64,000 nucleotides of DNA from Marivirga salinae (GCF_030503855.1 NZ_CP129971.1:4154001-4218000), one strand, 5' to 3'. Numbered from the stretch's first letter, positions 17,438-26,893 are shown. Program-made: numbers and translations. The notes: generated by a model from the letters alone, not told the origin.

Positions 17438-18766
17438 ATGATGAAAAGACTTATAATCGGGTCTTTGTGTTTATTGATGGCTTTTGGCTCAATAGCACAA
17501 AAAAAAGAGATCGAATTTACAGAATTCGACTTAGATAATGGAATGCATGTAATTTTGCATCAAGACAATTCTACACCAATTGTGGTTGTATCTGTGATGT
17601 ACCATGTAGGTTCAAAAAATGAAAATCCTGAACGTACAGGTTTCGCTCATTTCTTTGAGCATTTATTATTTGAAGGTTCAAAAAATATTGAAAGAGGTCA
17701 ATTTGACAAATACATCACCAATGCAGGTGGTGTAAATAATGCCAACACCTCAAATGACAGAACTTATTATTATGAAGTATTACCTTCAAACCAATTAAAA
17801 TTAGGTCTTTGGTTAGAGTCTGAAAGATTGATGCATGCTCAAATCCAAGAAATTGGAGTAGAGACGCAGCGTGAGGTGGTAAAAGAAGAGAAAAGGCAAA
17901 GGTATGATAACCAGCCATATGGAACGATCTTACCAGAAATCATGAAAAGAGCTTATACTGAGCATCCTTATAGGTGGACGCCAATTGGTTCTTTAGAACA
18001 CTTAAACGCTGCTTCTTTAGATGAATTCGTTGATTTTTATGAGACTTTCTATGTTCCTGAAAACGCTACTTTATCTATTGCTGGCGACATCGAGATAGAT
18101 GAGGCAAAAAAATTAATTAAAGATTATTTCGGTCCTATTCCAAGAGGTGGAAAGGAAATCCCAAGACCTGATATCGTTGAGCCTGAGCAAAAAGAAGAGG
18201 TTCGTGATACTATTTATGATAACATCCAACTTCCTGCTGTAATTCAGGCTTATCATATGCCAGCACAAGGAACAGAAGATTCTTATGCTTTAGAAATGTT
18301 AAGTACTGCTCTTTCCGGTGGTCAGTCCGCTAGAATGTATAAATCATTGGTAGATGAACAACAAAAAGCATTGCAAGTAGCTGCAATTCCATTTTCTTCA
18401 GAAGATCCAGGCTTGTATTTACTTTTCGGATTACCCACTATTGGCGGTGATTTAAAGGAATTGGAAGATGCTATGGATGCTGAAATCAAGAAAGTTCAGG
18501 AAGAATTAATTTCAGACAGAGAATTTGAAAAAATCAGAAACCAAAAGGAAAATGACTTCATTTCTGGCAATAGTAAAATGGCCGGAATAGCAGAAAGTTT
18601 GGCCAACTACCATGTATACTATGGAGATGCAAATTTAATCAACAAAGAGATTGATCGATACATGAAAGTGACCAAGGAAGATATTAAGCGAGTAGCTAAT
18701 GAATATCTTACGGAGGACAACAGAGTGGTATTGTATTACTTACCAAAATCTCAAGAAAACCAATAA
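17438..18766 (+). CDS. Secreted M16 zinc peptidase (active subunit)
   Basis: 442 residues. A signal peptide (cleavage near SIA-Q, 20/21) is followed by an M16 N-terminal domain with the inverted zinc motif HFFEH at 71-75, and the third zinc ligand Glu in REVVKEEKR about 75 residues later. The C-terminal half is a second M16 fold lacking the conserved Arg/Tyr substrate pair. That pair is found instead in the neighbouring protein, so the two likely form a heterodimer of the mitochondrial-processing-peptidase type. Periplasmic proteolysis of peptides is the expected role. The gene lies 27 bp upstream of its partner. Confidence 0.92.
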   Translation: MMKRLIIGSLCLLMAFGSIAQKKEIEFTEFDLDNGMHVILHQDNSTPIVVVSVMYHVGSKNENPERTGFAHFFEHLLFEGSKNIERGQFDKYITNAGGVNNANTSNDRTYYYEVLPSNQLKLGLWLESERLMHAQIQEIGVETQREVVKEEKRQRYDNQPYGTILPEIMKRAYTEHPYRWTPIGSLEHLNAASLDEFVDFYETFYVPENATLSIAGDIEIDEAKKLIKDYFGPIPRGGKEIPRPDIVEPEQKEEVRDTIYDNIQLPAVIQAYHMPAQGTEDSYALEMLSTALSGGQSARMYKSLVDEQQKALQVAAIPFSSEDPGLYLLFGLPTIGGDLKELEDAMDAEIKKVQEELISDREFEKIRNQKENDFISGNSKMAGIAESLANYHVYYGDANLINKEIDRYMKVTKEDIKRVANEYLTEDNRVVLYYLPKSQENQ

Positions 18767-18793
18767 GTCGTTTCACTTAATAATTGAAAAAAG

Positions 18794-20854
18794 ATGATTA
18801 AAAAGATATATATAAGTTTCGTTTTTGCTCTGGCTGCAAGTGTTGCATTTGCTCAGGTAGATAGGACAACAGCTCCGGAACCTACACCGGCCAAAGAAAT
18901 AAATATAGGGCAGCCTACCACTTTCACCTTAAAAAATGGATTGAAAGTATTTGTGGTAGAAAATCACAAGCTTCCAAGAGTCGCATTTTCTTTAACTTTT
19001 GATCGTGACCCTGTTTTTGAAGGAGATAAAGCGGGCTATGTAAGCATGGCAGGGCAAATGTTAATGAAAGGAACAGAAAACCGCACAAAAGCAGAATTAG
19101 ATGAAGATATTGATTTCATAGGAGCCAATATTAACACCTACTCTACTGGAATGTATGCTACTTCATTGACAAAACATCAAGATAAATTGATGGAATTAAT
19201 GAAAGATGTTTTATTTAACCCTGCATTTCCTGAGGATGAATTAGAAAAATTAAAAAAGCAAACCTTATCAGGTATAGCTGCTTCAAAAGATGATCCGAAT
19301 GCTATTGCCTCAAATGTAAGAGGTAAATTAGTTTATGGTGACAATCATCCTTACGGTGAATTTGAAACGGAAGAATCAGTAGAAAATATCACTTTAGCTG
19401 AAATCAAAGATTATTACAACACCTATTTCAGACCAAATATTGGCTATTTAGCTATTGTAGGAGACATCACTCCTAAGGAAGCTAAAAAATTAATTACAAA
19501 GAATTTCTCTGACTGGGAAAAAGCTGAAATTCCATCAACTGAATACAAAATGCCTACTCCTCCAGAGGAAACATTTGTTGCATTGGTCGATAGAGAAGCT
19601 TCAGTTCAATCTGTTGTTAATGTAACATATCCAGTTAACCTTCCTATTGGAAGTGAGGATGTAATTACCGCAAGAGTACTAAACCAAATATTAGGTGGTG
19701 GTTTTTCTTCAAGATTAATGCAAAATCTTAGAGAAGATAAAGCATTCACTTATGGTGCACGCTCTTCTTTAAGTGCTGATGAATTTGTTGGAAGCTTTAA
19801 TGCAAGTGCTAGTGTGAGAAATGAAGTAACTGATAGCGCTGTGAACGAATTTATGGCTGAATTAATGAAGATCAATGAAGACGGTGTAACTCAGGATGAA
19901 CTAGATGCCGCTAAAGCTTCTATATCAGGAAGTTTCGCACGTTCATTAGAAAGCCCGCAAACTGTAGCTTCATTTGCTATCAATACTGCACGTTACAATT
20001 TGCCTAAAGATTATTATGCTAACTACCTTAAAAATCTAGAAGCAGTGACTTTGGAAGATGTAAAAGCAGCAGCTCAAAAATATATTTTACCTAATAATGC
20101 TAATATATTGGTAGTGGGTAAAGGTGAAGAGATAGCTGAAAATTTAGAAAGATTTGGTGAAGTAAAATATTTCGACAGAAAAGGAAATGAATATGATCCC
20201 AAAGATAAAACTGCATTGCCTGCTGATTTAACAGCTGATAAAGTTTTTGAAAATTATTTTGAAGCTATGGGTGGAAAAGATAAAATTGAAGCTATCACTT
20301 CAATGAAAACTGTTTACACCATGAGCATGCAGGGTCAAACGCTAACTTTTACTGAAATAAAAGATAACGATAATTTCAAACAGGAAGTAGGTATGGGACC
20401 TATGGTAATGAGCAAAGTATTAGTTAATGATAACGATGTAAAAGCTTTTCAGCAAGGTCAGGAAGTTCCATTGCCTGATGAAGCTAAAAGTAATCTTAAG
20501 TCAAACACTTTTATATTCCCAGAACTTCACTATGCAGATATGGGAGTTACTACCGAGCTTACAGGTATTGAAACAGTGAATGATAAGGATGCTTATGTAG
20601 TTTCGGTTACTCTTCCTTCTGGTCAAGTAACAAAATCTTATTTTGATACTGAAAGCGGATTAAAAGTAAAAACTTCTGCTACACAGCAAGGACCACAAGG
20701 CGAAGTGACAGTATATGAAGAATTTAGTGATTTCGAAGCCGTAGATGGCATTATGGTTCCTAAGAAAAACGTTAAATTTCAAGGGAGACCACTTAACACT
20801 GAGTTAAAATCAGCTGAATTTAATATTGAAGTCACTGAAGATACTTTTAACTAA
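18794..20854 (+). CDS. Secreted M16 peptidase-like protein (non-catalytic subunit) with C-terminal lipoprotein-sorting-like domain
   Basis: 686 residues. A signal peptide (cleavage near AFA-Q) is followed by an M16 N-terminal fold in which the HxxEH motif is replaced (MAGQMLMKGTENR), so it cannot bind zinc. The second M16 fold (about 240-460) retains the substrate-binding Arg/Tyr in LREDKAFTYG. Residues about 475-686 form an extra LolA/LolB-like beta-rich domain starting ENYFEAMGGKDKIEAI. It complements the catalytic partner encoded immediately upstream. A strong terminator ends the operon. Confidence 0.9.
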   Translation: MIKKIYISFVFALAASVAFAQVDRTTAPEPTPAKEINIGQPTTFTLKNGLKVFVVENHKLPRVAFSLTFDRDPVFEGDKAGYVSMAGQMLMKGTENRTKAELDEDIDFIGANINTYSTGMYATSLTKHQDKLMELMKDVLFNPAFPEDELEKLKKQTLSGIAASKDDPNAIASNVRGKLVYGDNHPYGEFETEESVENITLAEIKDYYNTYFRPNIGYLAIVGDITPKEAKKLITKNFSDWEKAEIPSTEYKMPTPPEETFVALVDREASVQSVVNVTYPVNLPIGSEDVITARVLNQILGGGFSSRLMQNLREDKAFTYGARSSLSADEFVGSFNASASVRNEVTDSAVNEFMAELMKINEDGVTQDELDAAKASISGSFARSLESPQTVASFAINTARYNLPKDYYANYLKNLEAVTLEDVKAAAQKYILPNNANILVVGKGEEIAENLERFGEVKYFDRKGNEYDPKDKTALPADLTADKVFENYFEAMGGKDKIEAITSMKTVYTMSMQGQTLTFTEIKDNDNFKQEVGMGPMVMSKVLVNDNDVKAFQQGQEVPLPDEAKSNLKSNTFIFPELHYADMGVTTELTGIETVNDKDAYVVSVTLPSGQVTKSYFDTESGLKVKTSATQQGPQGEVTVYEEFSDFEAVDGIMVPKKNVKFQGRPLNTELKSAEFNIEVTEDTFN

Positions 20855-20873
20855 GATTTGATTGTTTAATTTT

Positions 20874-20914
20874 AAAAAAGCCCGAAAGAAACCTATTTCT
20901 TTCGGGCTTTTTTT
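20874..20914. terminator. Bidirectional terminator between the M16 pair and the hydrolase gene
   Basis: An 18-bp perfect stem built on agcccgaaagaaa/tttctttcgggct with loop ccta. A-run on the left and T-run on the right mean it can stop transcription from both converging sides. Confidence 0.9.
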
Positions 20915-20923
20915 ATGTTGAAT

Positions 20924-21788
20924 TTAGAACTCTGAGACTTCTTTTTGAACCACAATTTCACTTCCGATATATTGAATTACCAAGTCCACTACTTTATCAG
21001 ATTTTAGGTTATGACCCAAGCCTTCCGTTCTTAATCAATTTTGAGTTCTTCCATTTAGCTTTCAATTTTAAAGCATTTTCAAAGGGAGTTTCTTTATCAT
21101 TTTCATCATGAATTATAATGCCTGGAACATCTACTTTACTAGCAAATTGAGGTAAACTAATGTCATCAATCTTATGTCGAACCTGCATCTGAAATTCATT
21201 GGCTATCTGGTTCATAGTTTGAGATTTCAGTTTTAAAATATTTCCAAAGAAATTGAAAAACTCCTCCGCTTTATTAGGAGCTGCTAATGATACAACCCGT
21301 TTTACATCCTTAATCTGATAATAAGCCAAAGCATAAAAAACTGACATACTTCCAATTGAATGAGCTACTATTGTATCAAAACCATTAAAATGACTTACTA
21401 ATTCGTCAATTAAAAATGCATTTAAAGGGACTGTAAACTGATTCCCTCCACTTTGCCCATGACCTGGTGCATCATAAGCAATTAAAGTGAATTCATCTTT
21501 AGGTAAAGATTCGATATACTTTTTCCATCGGAAACTATGACTTTGCCAGCCATGTACAAATAAAATTTTCTTCGGACCACTCCCCCATTGGTAAATTCTA
21601 ATACGATTTCCATTAAAATTATAATCTGATTGGGTAGACGTACTCAAAAATTCTTTTTGATGAGCCCTTAAACCTGTATTTTGAGGTCTACACATTAATT
21701 TAAACCCTAATTTCCCCGTTTTCTTAGGGCTGAAATTGCTCAGTGTATCTAAATAAAAACCTATTGATTGATATACTAATTGCTTCAT
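20924..21788 (-). pseudogene. Alpha/beta hydrolase, frameshifted near the C-terminus
   Basis: The in-frame product is 259 residues (21009-21788) and ends KNGRLGS, missing the catalytic His. Shifting frame by one base around 21027-21033 restores the family ending TEGLGHN followed by about 27 further residues to a TAA at 20924-20926; the total length of 865 bp is 3n+1, as expected for one extra base. The upstream part is intact: FVHGWQSHS oxyanion region, nucleophile elbow VAHSIGS and an IIHDENDKETPF Asp turn. There is no signal peptide. This is either real inactivation or a base-call error. A TetR operator palindrome lies 14 bp upstream of its ATG and the regulator gene is adjacent. Confidence 0.8.
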
Positions 21789-21801
21789 AACTTCATTTTT
21801 T

Positions 21802-21819
21802 AGATACCGAAAGGTATCT
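21802..21819 (-). promoter_or_regulatory. TetR operator upstream of the hydrolase gene
   Basis: Perfect inverted repeat agatacc-gaaa-ggtatct (18 bp), 14 bp before the hydrolase ATG. It shares both half-sites with the palindrome in front of the tetR gene (22433-22450), which supports one repressor binding both. Confidence 0.7.
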
Positions 21820-21835
21820 TGTTGAACAAATTTTT

Positions 21836-22426
21836 TTATTTTGAAATATTTTTTATCCGAATTCGCAAATCTTCAATCACCCACTCCATATCCTTGCTGT
21901 TTTTTCTAATCTTACTTAGTAGTACTCCACCTTCAAGAGAAGCTATAAAAATTGAGGCAAATTGTGCTGGACGAGTTTCAGATTTGATTTGATTGTATTC
22001 CATCCCCTTTATAACGATATGCTCCAATGACTTTTGAAAAACATCAAGCAACTGTTTTACTTTCAAATTCAATCCTGGTTTGGTATCATCTGATTCTACT
22101 CCTGCATTCAGGATAGGACAACCACCTACAATAATTGGACTATGAATATAAGCTCTAAAAAAATCACAAATTGCAAACAATTTATCAGGAGCTGTATTTC
22201 CATCCTTAATAGCCTCTCTTAATTTAGCTTGTAATTTAGCGGAAATAAAATCGTAAGTACATACCTCCAAATTATCCTTATCATTGAAATGCCTGTATAT
22301 AGCCCCTTTAGTTAAGCCCGTTGCATCCGTAATATCTTTTAAGGATGTCGCCTTAAAACCCTGAACATTAAACAATCCGGCTGCGGTTGATAAAATCTTT
22401 TCTTTTGTTGCTTCAGCATCTCGCAT
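21836..22426 (-). CDS. TetR/AcrR-family transcriptional repressor
   Basis: 196 residues from ATG at 22426; the longer frame begins with TTG and is less likely. The N-terminal helix-turn-helix is canonical: TKEKILSTAAGLFNVQGFKATSLKDI followed by TGLTKGAIYRHFNDKDNLE. The C-terminal ligand-binding part resembles the TetR_C subgroup with CPILNAGVESDD. The operator at 22433-22450 overlaps the expected transcription start, so autorepression is likely, and a twin site precedes the downstream hydrolase gene. The ligand is unknown; the hydrolase may act on it. Confidence 0.92.
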   Translation of the reverse strand: MRDAEATKEKILSTAAGLFNVQGFKATSLKDITDATGLTKGAIYRHFNDKDNLEVCTYDFISAKLQAKLREAIKDGNTAPDKLFAICDFFRAYIHSPIIVGGCPILNAGVESDDTKPGLNLKVKQLLDVFQKSLEHIVIKGMEYNQIKSETRPAQFASIFIASLEGGVLLSKIRKNSKDMEWVIEDLRIRIKNISK

Positions 22427-22432
22427 ATACAA

Positions 22433-22465
22433 AGATACCGATCGGTACCTAAAAAAGCAAATGTA
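22433..22465 (-). promoter_or_regulatory. tetR promoter and operator
   Basis: On the minus strand TACATTTG (22458-22465) is an exact -7 box. The palindrome agataccgatcggtacct (22433-22450, one mismatch between arms) covers the predicted start site and leader up to 7 bp before the ATG. The layout fits steric repression. Confidence 0.65.
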
Positions 22466-22628
22466 ACTCTAATAAACTTAAAAATCATGAATCACAATTA
22501 TTCACTAGCAGAATTCACACTTCCAACCGATACTACAGCTTTTCCTATTCAGTATATTCTTTGTTGCCTTGGATGAAGAATGCTTTTTAAACTTTGGCCA
22601 AAACGATGCTCAGGAAAATTTTACACAT

Positions 22629-22652
22629 AAAAAAAGGAGCTTCAAAAGCTCC
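22629..22652 (-). terminator. Terminator of the 722-residue lipoprotein gene
   Basis: On the minus strand ggagctt-ttg-aagctcc is followed by seven T, 27 bp after the stop codon of the lipoprotein gene. Confidence 0.8.
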
Positions 22653-22678
22653 CTTCCCTATTCAAGTTGACCTATTTT

Positions 22679-24847
22679 CTACCGCTTACCGGTACCGTAA
22701 TCTATTTCAACGATGAATTCTTCTTGAGGTCTCAAGAATAAATTATTCAAATTAGCTGATATATTGAATGCCCTTTCCTCTGCATAATTTACATTATGAA
22801 CATATCCTTCTCCTCTATTTTTAATGTTATAATTACCATCCCATATATATTCATCTCCTTTAATAGAACCACCTAGAATTTGAATTTCCGCTCCATTCCC
22901 TGATATCTCAGGAAATGTTGGAACCACTTCAACAGTAAACTTCTCAGTATATCCTCTACCGGTACTCAGGTTAGACACATTCCAATCACCTATCTGTCCA
23001 TTCAGCACATCTAGAAATAACTCCGCTTTGCTATGTGTTGGTTCAGTTATGAAACTGACAGGTGCATCTACTGAATAAAAGAAAGTAGCGTAATTTTCAC
23101 CATCTGCAAACACTACCTCCCCAGCATCAGATTCTGTAACTTGTGAAAGATCCTTCACATCCCCATTTTCATCCACTAAGCGATCGGACGTCATATATTC
23201 ATTCTCCTCTAAATACTCAAAACCAATACTTGGCATAGCTACATAAGGTGAAGTATTATTACTATTGTCCAACTCAAAATTCCACCGAGTCTTAAATTCA
23301 ATCATTTCGAAATTCGCAGCCTCCTCAGGGTTGCCGCCCTTAAAGGAAATAGAAGGATCTGTATAATTTTCACCGTTACTTTCTATTTGGAGTCCTCCAA
23401 TTCTTGTATCATAAGATATATTGATTTTTGATTTGGCTTCAGTATTATAACTGTCATAAAAGGTAGCTACAATACTATCAACTTGGTAGCCATGATAAAA
23501 CCCATAATTATTTCCAAACCAGTCTCTATTTTCAAAGGCGAAGGTCAGCGTTTCATCTATCTTCTCTTGGGTAATTTCTCCATTGGCATCTGTATATATA
23601 TTGTCATAAAAAATATTGTAATGCTCTGAACCATAAGAAGTGCTGTAATAAGCACGGATATTAAAGTTAATCCATCTGTTAGCTGTATACTGAGCACTGC
23701 TATCAAGCGTCACGGATTGGATCGCATGCTCACCCAAGACTATCAATTCAGCTCCTTCACCTGTCGAATCTGAAACCTCTACAGTGGGAATAGTTTCATA
23801 TCCTGAACCTGGTGTAAACAAAAATTCCATTTCATCTCTTTGCTGGTTTTCATTTGATGAAAAGATTCTATATGAGGAATAGTAACCTCCATTAATTCCA
23901 AACATTTGACGTCCCGCTTTGGTAATATTACTAATTTGAAAGCCTCGACCTGCTGCTTCGGGCTCTGGTACATTTACCTGAACTCCTCTAACGAAAGGAA
24001 TATCGGTAACCATCGAATTGTGCCCGAATGTTGTCATTACAGAATCCAATACCGGTTCTTCCGAATCAGTTGGAAAATATGCGAGCTTTTGCTTTAATCG
24101 CAACTGCGGAATTAGCAAATTGACACTAACACCGTCATTACCAGTTGGAATCGTTATTTCATACTCTCCTTCTTCGTTTGTAAAAGCTTCTCCCAAACCA
24201 CCTTCAACATTCAATGAATATTCGCTGAAACTTATTCCTTCACTAACATTTACAATGTTCCCTGAGAAGTCTGCTCTAAGCAATTGATTCTTCACTACCT
24301 CAGTAGTACTATTGGTTAAATCAGTTTCAATACTTACTTTCCCTTTAATTTTGGCAGTATTAGTTCCGTTTCCTTTATTGTAAAGTGGGATTATAGCAGA
24401 TTCATTTTTGGTGATTGGTGCTACTACATCATCAATGACTTCATAATTATATCCTCTCTCAAATTTGAAATCTATTAACCCTAATGCAGAGTAATAACCT
24501 TCCTTTTTAATTTCTATAATGTTACCTCCTACAGTAACTTCATCAAAAATGATATTCCCAGATGCATCGGATACCTCTATTAACTCTATTAGTTCACCAT
24601 CCAATGAAGAAGTAAGCTTAACTTCCGCCCCTTCAATTGGGGTAGTACCATCTAATATTTTCATATTAACATTGTAGAATTCACCTGCTTTATTTAACAT
24701 AGCAAGCTGTTCTGCAATATTTAGAGAGTCCTTCACATCATTATTAACAGTAATATTATTAACGTCAGGTTCAATAGGTGGGGTTTCTTTGCAAGAAGAA
24801 AAAATGACAACTCCAAAAAAAATTGATAGGTAAATAATTCTTTTCAT
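22679..24847 (-). CDS. Large lipoprotein with carboxypeptidase-regulatory-like domain and GxGY repeats, unknown function
   Basis: 722 residues. The lipobox FSSC gives a lipid-anchored Cys at 19. Residues about 58-128 form a carboxypeptidase regulatory-like beta sandwich (TPIEGAEVKLTSS ... EIKKEGYYS). Further on, a motif of the form G-x-G-Y-x-x-x-P-x-V, followed within 20 residues by G-x-G-A, recurs around 345-365, 485-510 and 630-660. This repeat is known from bacterial beta-rich surface proteins. No catalytic motif is seen. Probably an exposed structural or binding protein. It is monocistronic, with its own terminator. Confidence 0.75.
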   Translation of the reverse strand: MKRIIYLSIFFGVVIFSSCKETPPIEPDVNNITVNNDVKDSLNIAEQLAMLNKAGEFYNVNMKILDGTTPIEGAEVKLTSSLDGELIELIEVSDASGNIIFDEVTVGGNIIEIKKEGYYSALGLIDFKFERGYNYEVIDDVVAPITKNESAIIPLYNKGNGTNTAKIKGKVSIETDLTNSTTEVVKNQLLRADFSGNIVNVSEGISFSEYSLNVEGGLGEAFTNEEGEYEITIPTGNDGVSVNLLIPQLRLKQKLAYFPTDSEEPVLDSVMTTFGHNSMVTDIPFVRGVQVNVPEPEAAGRGFQISNITKAGRQMFGINGGYYSSYRIFSSNENQQRDEMEFLFTPGSGYETIPTVEVSDSTGEGAELIVLGEHAIQSVTLDSSAQYTANRWINFNIRAYYSTSYGSEHYNIFYDNIYTDANGEITQEKIDETLTFAFENRDWFGNNYGFYHGYQVDSIVATFYDSYNTEAKSKINISYDTRIGGLQIESNGENYTDPSISFKGGNPEEAANFEMIEFKTRWNFELDNSNNTSPYVAMPSIGFEYLEENEYMTSDRLVDENGDVKDLSQVTESDAGEVVFADGENYATFFYSVDAPVSFITEPTHSKAELFLDVLNGQIGDWNVSNLSTGRGYTEKFTVEVVPTFPEISGNGAEIQILGGSIKGDEYIWDGNYNIKNRGEGYVHNVNYAEERAFNISANLNNLFLRPQEEFIVEIDYGTGKR

Positions 24848-25307
24848 ATAAAATAACAGTTAAATGCAGTTGCGAAATAAACTAATAATATTTGCTAACC
24901 ATAATTTTATAAGAAAATAATTATATAAATCTGACAAATTAATTTTAAAACCATGATTAACCTCACAGTCGTCAAAATATCCACTAATTGGGAGTCATCA
25001 ACATATACTTCTATTGGTTATTCTACTTCTAAATCTAAAATAGTTTTAATATGAATATTTTTTTGATTTCCAACTAAGAAAATCACTATTAAGGCACAAT
25101 CTATGATGGTTTAAAAGTAAAACTCACAAGCACTCGCAAAAGTAATGGGGGAATAAATTAAGTATATATTATTCCTTTGTTTGAGGTAATAAGCTTATAA
25201 TCAAAATCGACAATAAAACACATAGGAACTCATAATATCATGATAGCCTATAAAATTATAAATCTTTTTCTGCTTGAGTTTAATCAGCTATTCTATTTTC
25301 TGTTTTA
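24848..25307. other. 460-bp intergenic region, very AT-rich
   Basis: No ORF worth calling. The promoter of the 722-residue lipoprotein gene must lie at its left end, but I see no clean TAnnTTTG. A 7-bp inverted pair ggaataa/ttattcc spans 25150-25175. Otherwise nothing recognisable. Confidence 0.5.
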
Positions 25308-25994
25308 TCAAAAAAACTGCTTAATTGAATTAGCAATTATTTGAGGGTCGACCTTTTCAATCGGATGCGGAAAATTCGGAAAAACTTGTAATTCTCCTTG
25401 AACTAAAGCTCTATAAAAAGCAATCGTTTCATCAAGACTTACCATATTGTCTTGATCTCCCAATCCTAATCTTATAGGCAAATCTATAGTTGAAATATTA
25501 TCTGTACTTAAAATTGGATTCTTTCCTAAATCCAACATCATTTCAGCTGTTTGATCACATAAATTCATCCAACTTTCTCCGTGCAATGCTTTAAGATGTT
25601 GGGAAAATTGTGGTACTTTTTCCTGAATCTTTTCAGGATTTAACATTTTACTTTCCTTTTCTGCCTGCTGTGTTTTCCAGTCTAGTTTAGTCCCTAAAGT
25701 CATGATTCCACCAAAATATTCTGGCTTTTTTAATGCTAAGGATAATGCTACATATCCTCCCATACTGTAACCAAATACACTGCAAGAATCAATACCCTTC
25801 TTAACCAGAAAATCTTCCAGGTCCTTCACTAAATCCTGCATATTGAAGCTGAAATCAGATTTCGATCTACTTCCATGGCCATTAAAATCAGGTATAAATA
25901 AGTTGAAGTCATCGGATAGTTGCGGAACTAAAGCATCAAATGATTTTGAGCTACCCAATGCACCATGTAAAAGTATAAGGTTCTTTTTAGCCAT
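25308..25994 (-). CDS. Alpha/beta hydrolase
   Basis: 228 residues with no signal peptide. The fold landmarks are LLHGALGS (oxyanion hole), PDFNGHG, nucleophile elbow GYSMGG (Ser77), GLGDQDNMV for the acid and FPHPIE for the catalytic His. It is compact, with a reduced cap, like the MenH/BioH-type small hydrolases, but there is no context to choose among them. 140 bp separate it from the upstream DUF218 gene, and that gap holds a GC-rich palindrome. Confidence 0.85.
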   Translation of the reverse strand: MAKKNLILLHGALGSSKSFDALVPQLSDDFNLFIPDFNGHGSRSKSDFSFNMQDLVKDLEDFLVKKGIDSCSVFGYSMGGYVALSLALKKPEYFGGIMTLGTKLDWKTQQAEKESKMLNPEKIQEKVPQFSQHLKALHGESWMNLCDQTAEMMLDLGKNPILSTDNISTIDLPIRLGLGDQDNMVSLDETIAFYRALVQGELQVFPNFPHPIEKVDPQIIANSIKQFF

Positions 25995-26063
25995 TTTATC
26001 TCTTTCAAATGTTTTAAATAATAACTTTTTAAATGATCAAATTTATTTGCAATCCATTTTATG

Positions 26064-26089
26064 GATCAGACGGTGCGAACTGTCTGATC
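26064..26089. repeat. GC-rich palindrome, REP-like
   Basis: gatcagacggt-gcga-actgtctgatc: 11-bp arms with one mismatch and a 4-base loop, in an AT-rich gap between two minus-strand genes. No T tail follows on either strand, so it is not a standard terminator. It may be a second dispersed palindrome family or a processing hairpin. Confidence 0.5.
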
Positions 26090-26134
26090 GGGAGCAAACA
26101 TTAGCATGCTTTCATTCAATCCTTATTCTCCAAA

Positions 26135-26893
26135 TTATAAATAACCCGCCAGCCAATATGCACTATAGCCCATCCATTCTTTAAATAAAATATGCCATTT
26201 CATTAAAGCTGATTGAGAAGGAATAAACATAGCAGGATTGATTATCTCATCACTAGTATGAAACACTGTTGGATAAGCCTGCACTTTAAAATTCTCCTTT
26301 TCAAAACACCCTTTTGCCCTCGGCATATGAGAAGCACTGGTAATTAAAAGAATTTCAGATTGAGAATTAATAAAATCCTTAGCGAAACGAGCATTTTCAA
26401 CTGTATTTCTGGATTGATCTTCTATGATGACTTTCTCCGTGGGAAACTGAATAGATTCCAAATAGGAAGAAAGCACTTTTGCCTCTTGCAGATCCTTCCT
26501 TAAAGCTGTAGCTCCTCCTCCTGAGATATAAAGTGTATCAATAATTCCTTGTTGATGGAGCATAATAGCCTGAAAGAGTCTATCAGCATTGTGATTAAAA
26601 TAAACTCTATCTTTTGGTTCTTTTTGAGTATTGGTCATTCCTGTCAATAGAACTCCATAAGTAAATTTTTGACTTCTGATAGTTTCAAGCTTGGCAGGTT
26701 CTGTTTGCCATGCTTTTAGAATGGAATTGGCCAAAAAATCATTAGTGAAGATGATGAATAATATAAAGCCCAGAATAGCTAAGTATTTTCTGTATTTCCA
26801 TTTTTTAAATATAAAAAATGCCAGCCAGGCTAAACCAATTAGAGTAGCCGGCATTAGTAAATAGCTGATGGTTTTAGAGAGGATGAAGAACAT
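26135..26893 (-). CDS. DUF218 (YdcF/ElyC-like) membrane protein
   Basis: 252 residues. Two N-terminal transmembrane helices (about 8-28 and 36-54) are followed by a DUF218 domain with the family motifs YISGGG, SRNTVENA and ITSASHMPRA. ElyC of E. coli affects peptidoglycan precursor and enterobacterial common antigen handling; YdcF binds S-adenosylmethionine. The exact role here is not known. Probably inner-membrane with the domain on one face. It is 57 bp downstream of the GNAT gene and in the same direction. Confidence 0.85.
   Translation of the reverse strand: MFFILSKTISYLLMPATLIGLAWLAFFIFKKWKYRKYLAILGFILFIIFTNDFLANSILKAWQTEPAKLETIRSQKFTYGVLLTGMTNTQKEPKDRVYFNHNADRLFQAIMLHQQGIIDTLYISGGGATALRKDLQEAKVLSSYLESIQFPTEKVIIEDQSRNTVENARFAKDFINSQSEILLITSASHMPRAKGCFEKENFKVQAYPTVFHTSDEIINPAMFIPSQSALMKWHILFKEWMGYSAYWLAGYL

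Noticed and set aside
22488..22577. 29-codon plus-strand ORF (MNHNYSLAEF...) divergent from tetR
   Set aside because: Too short, no recognisable family and no start context. It could be a relic of a divergent gene but cannot be supported.
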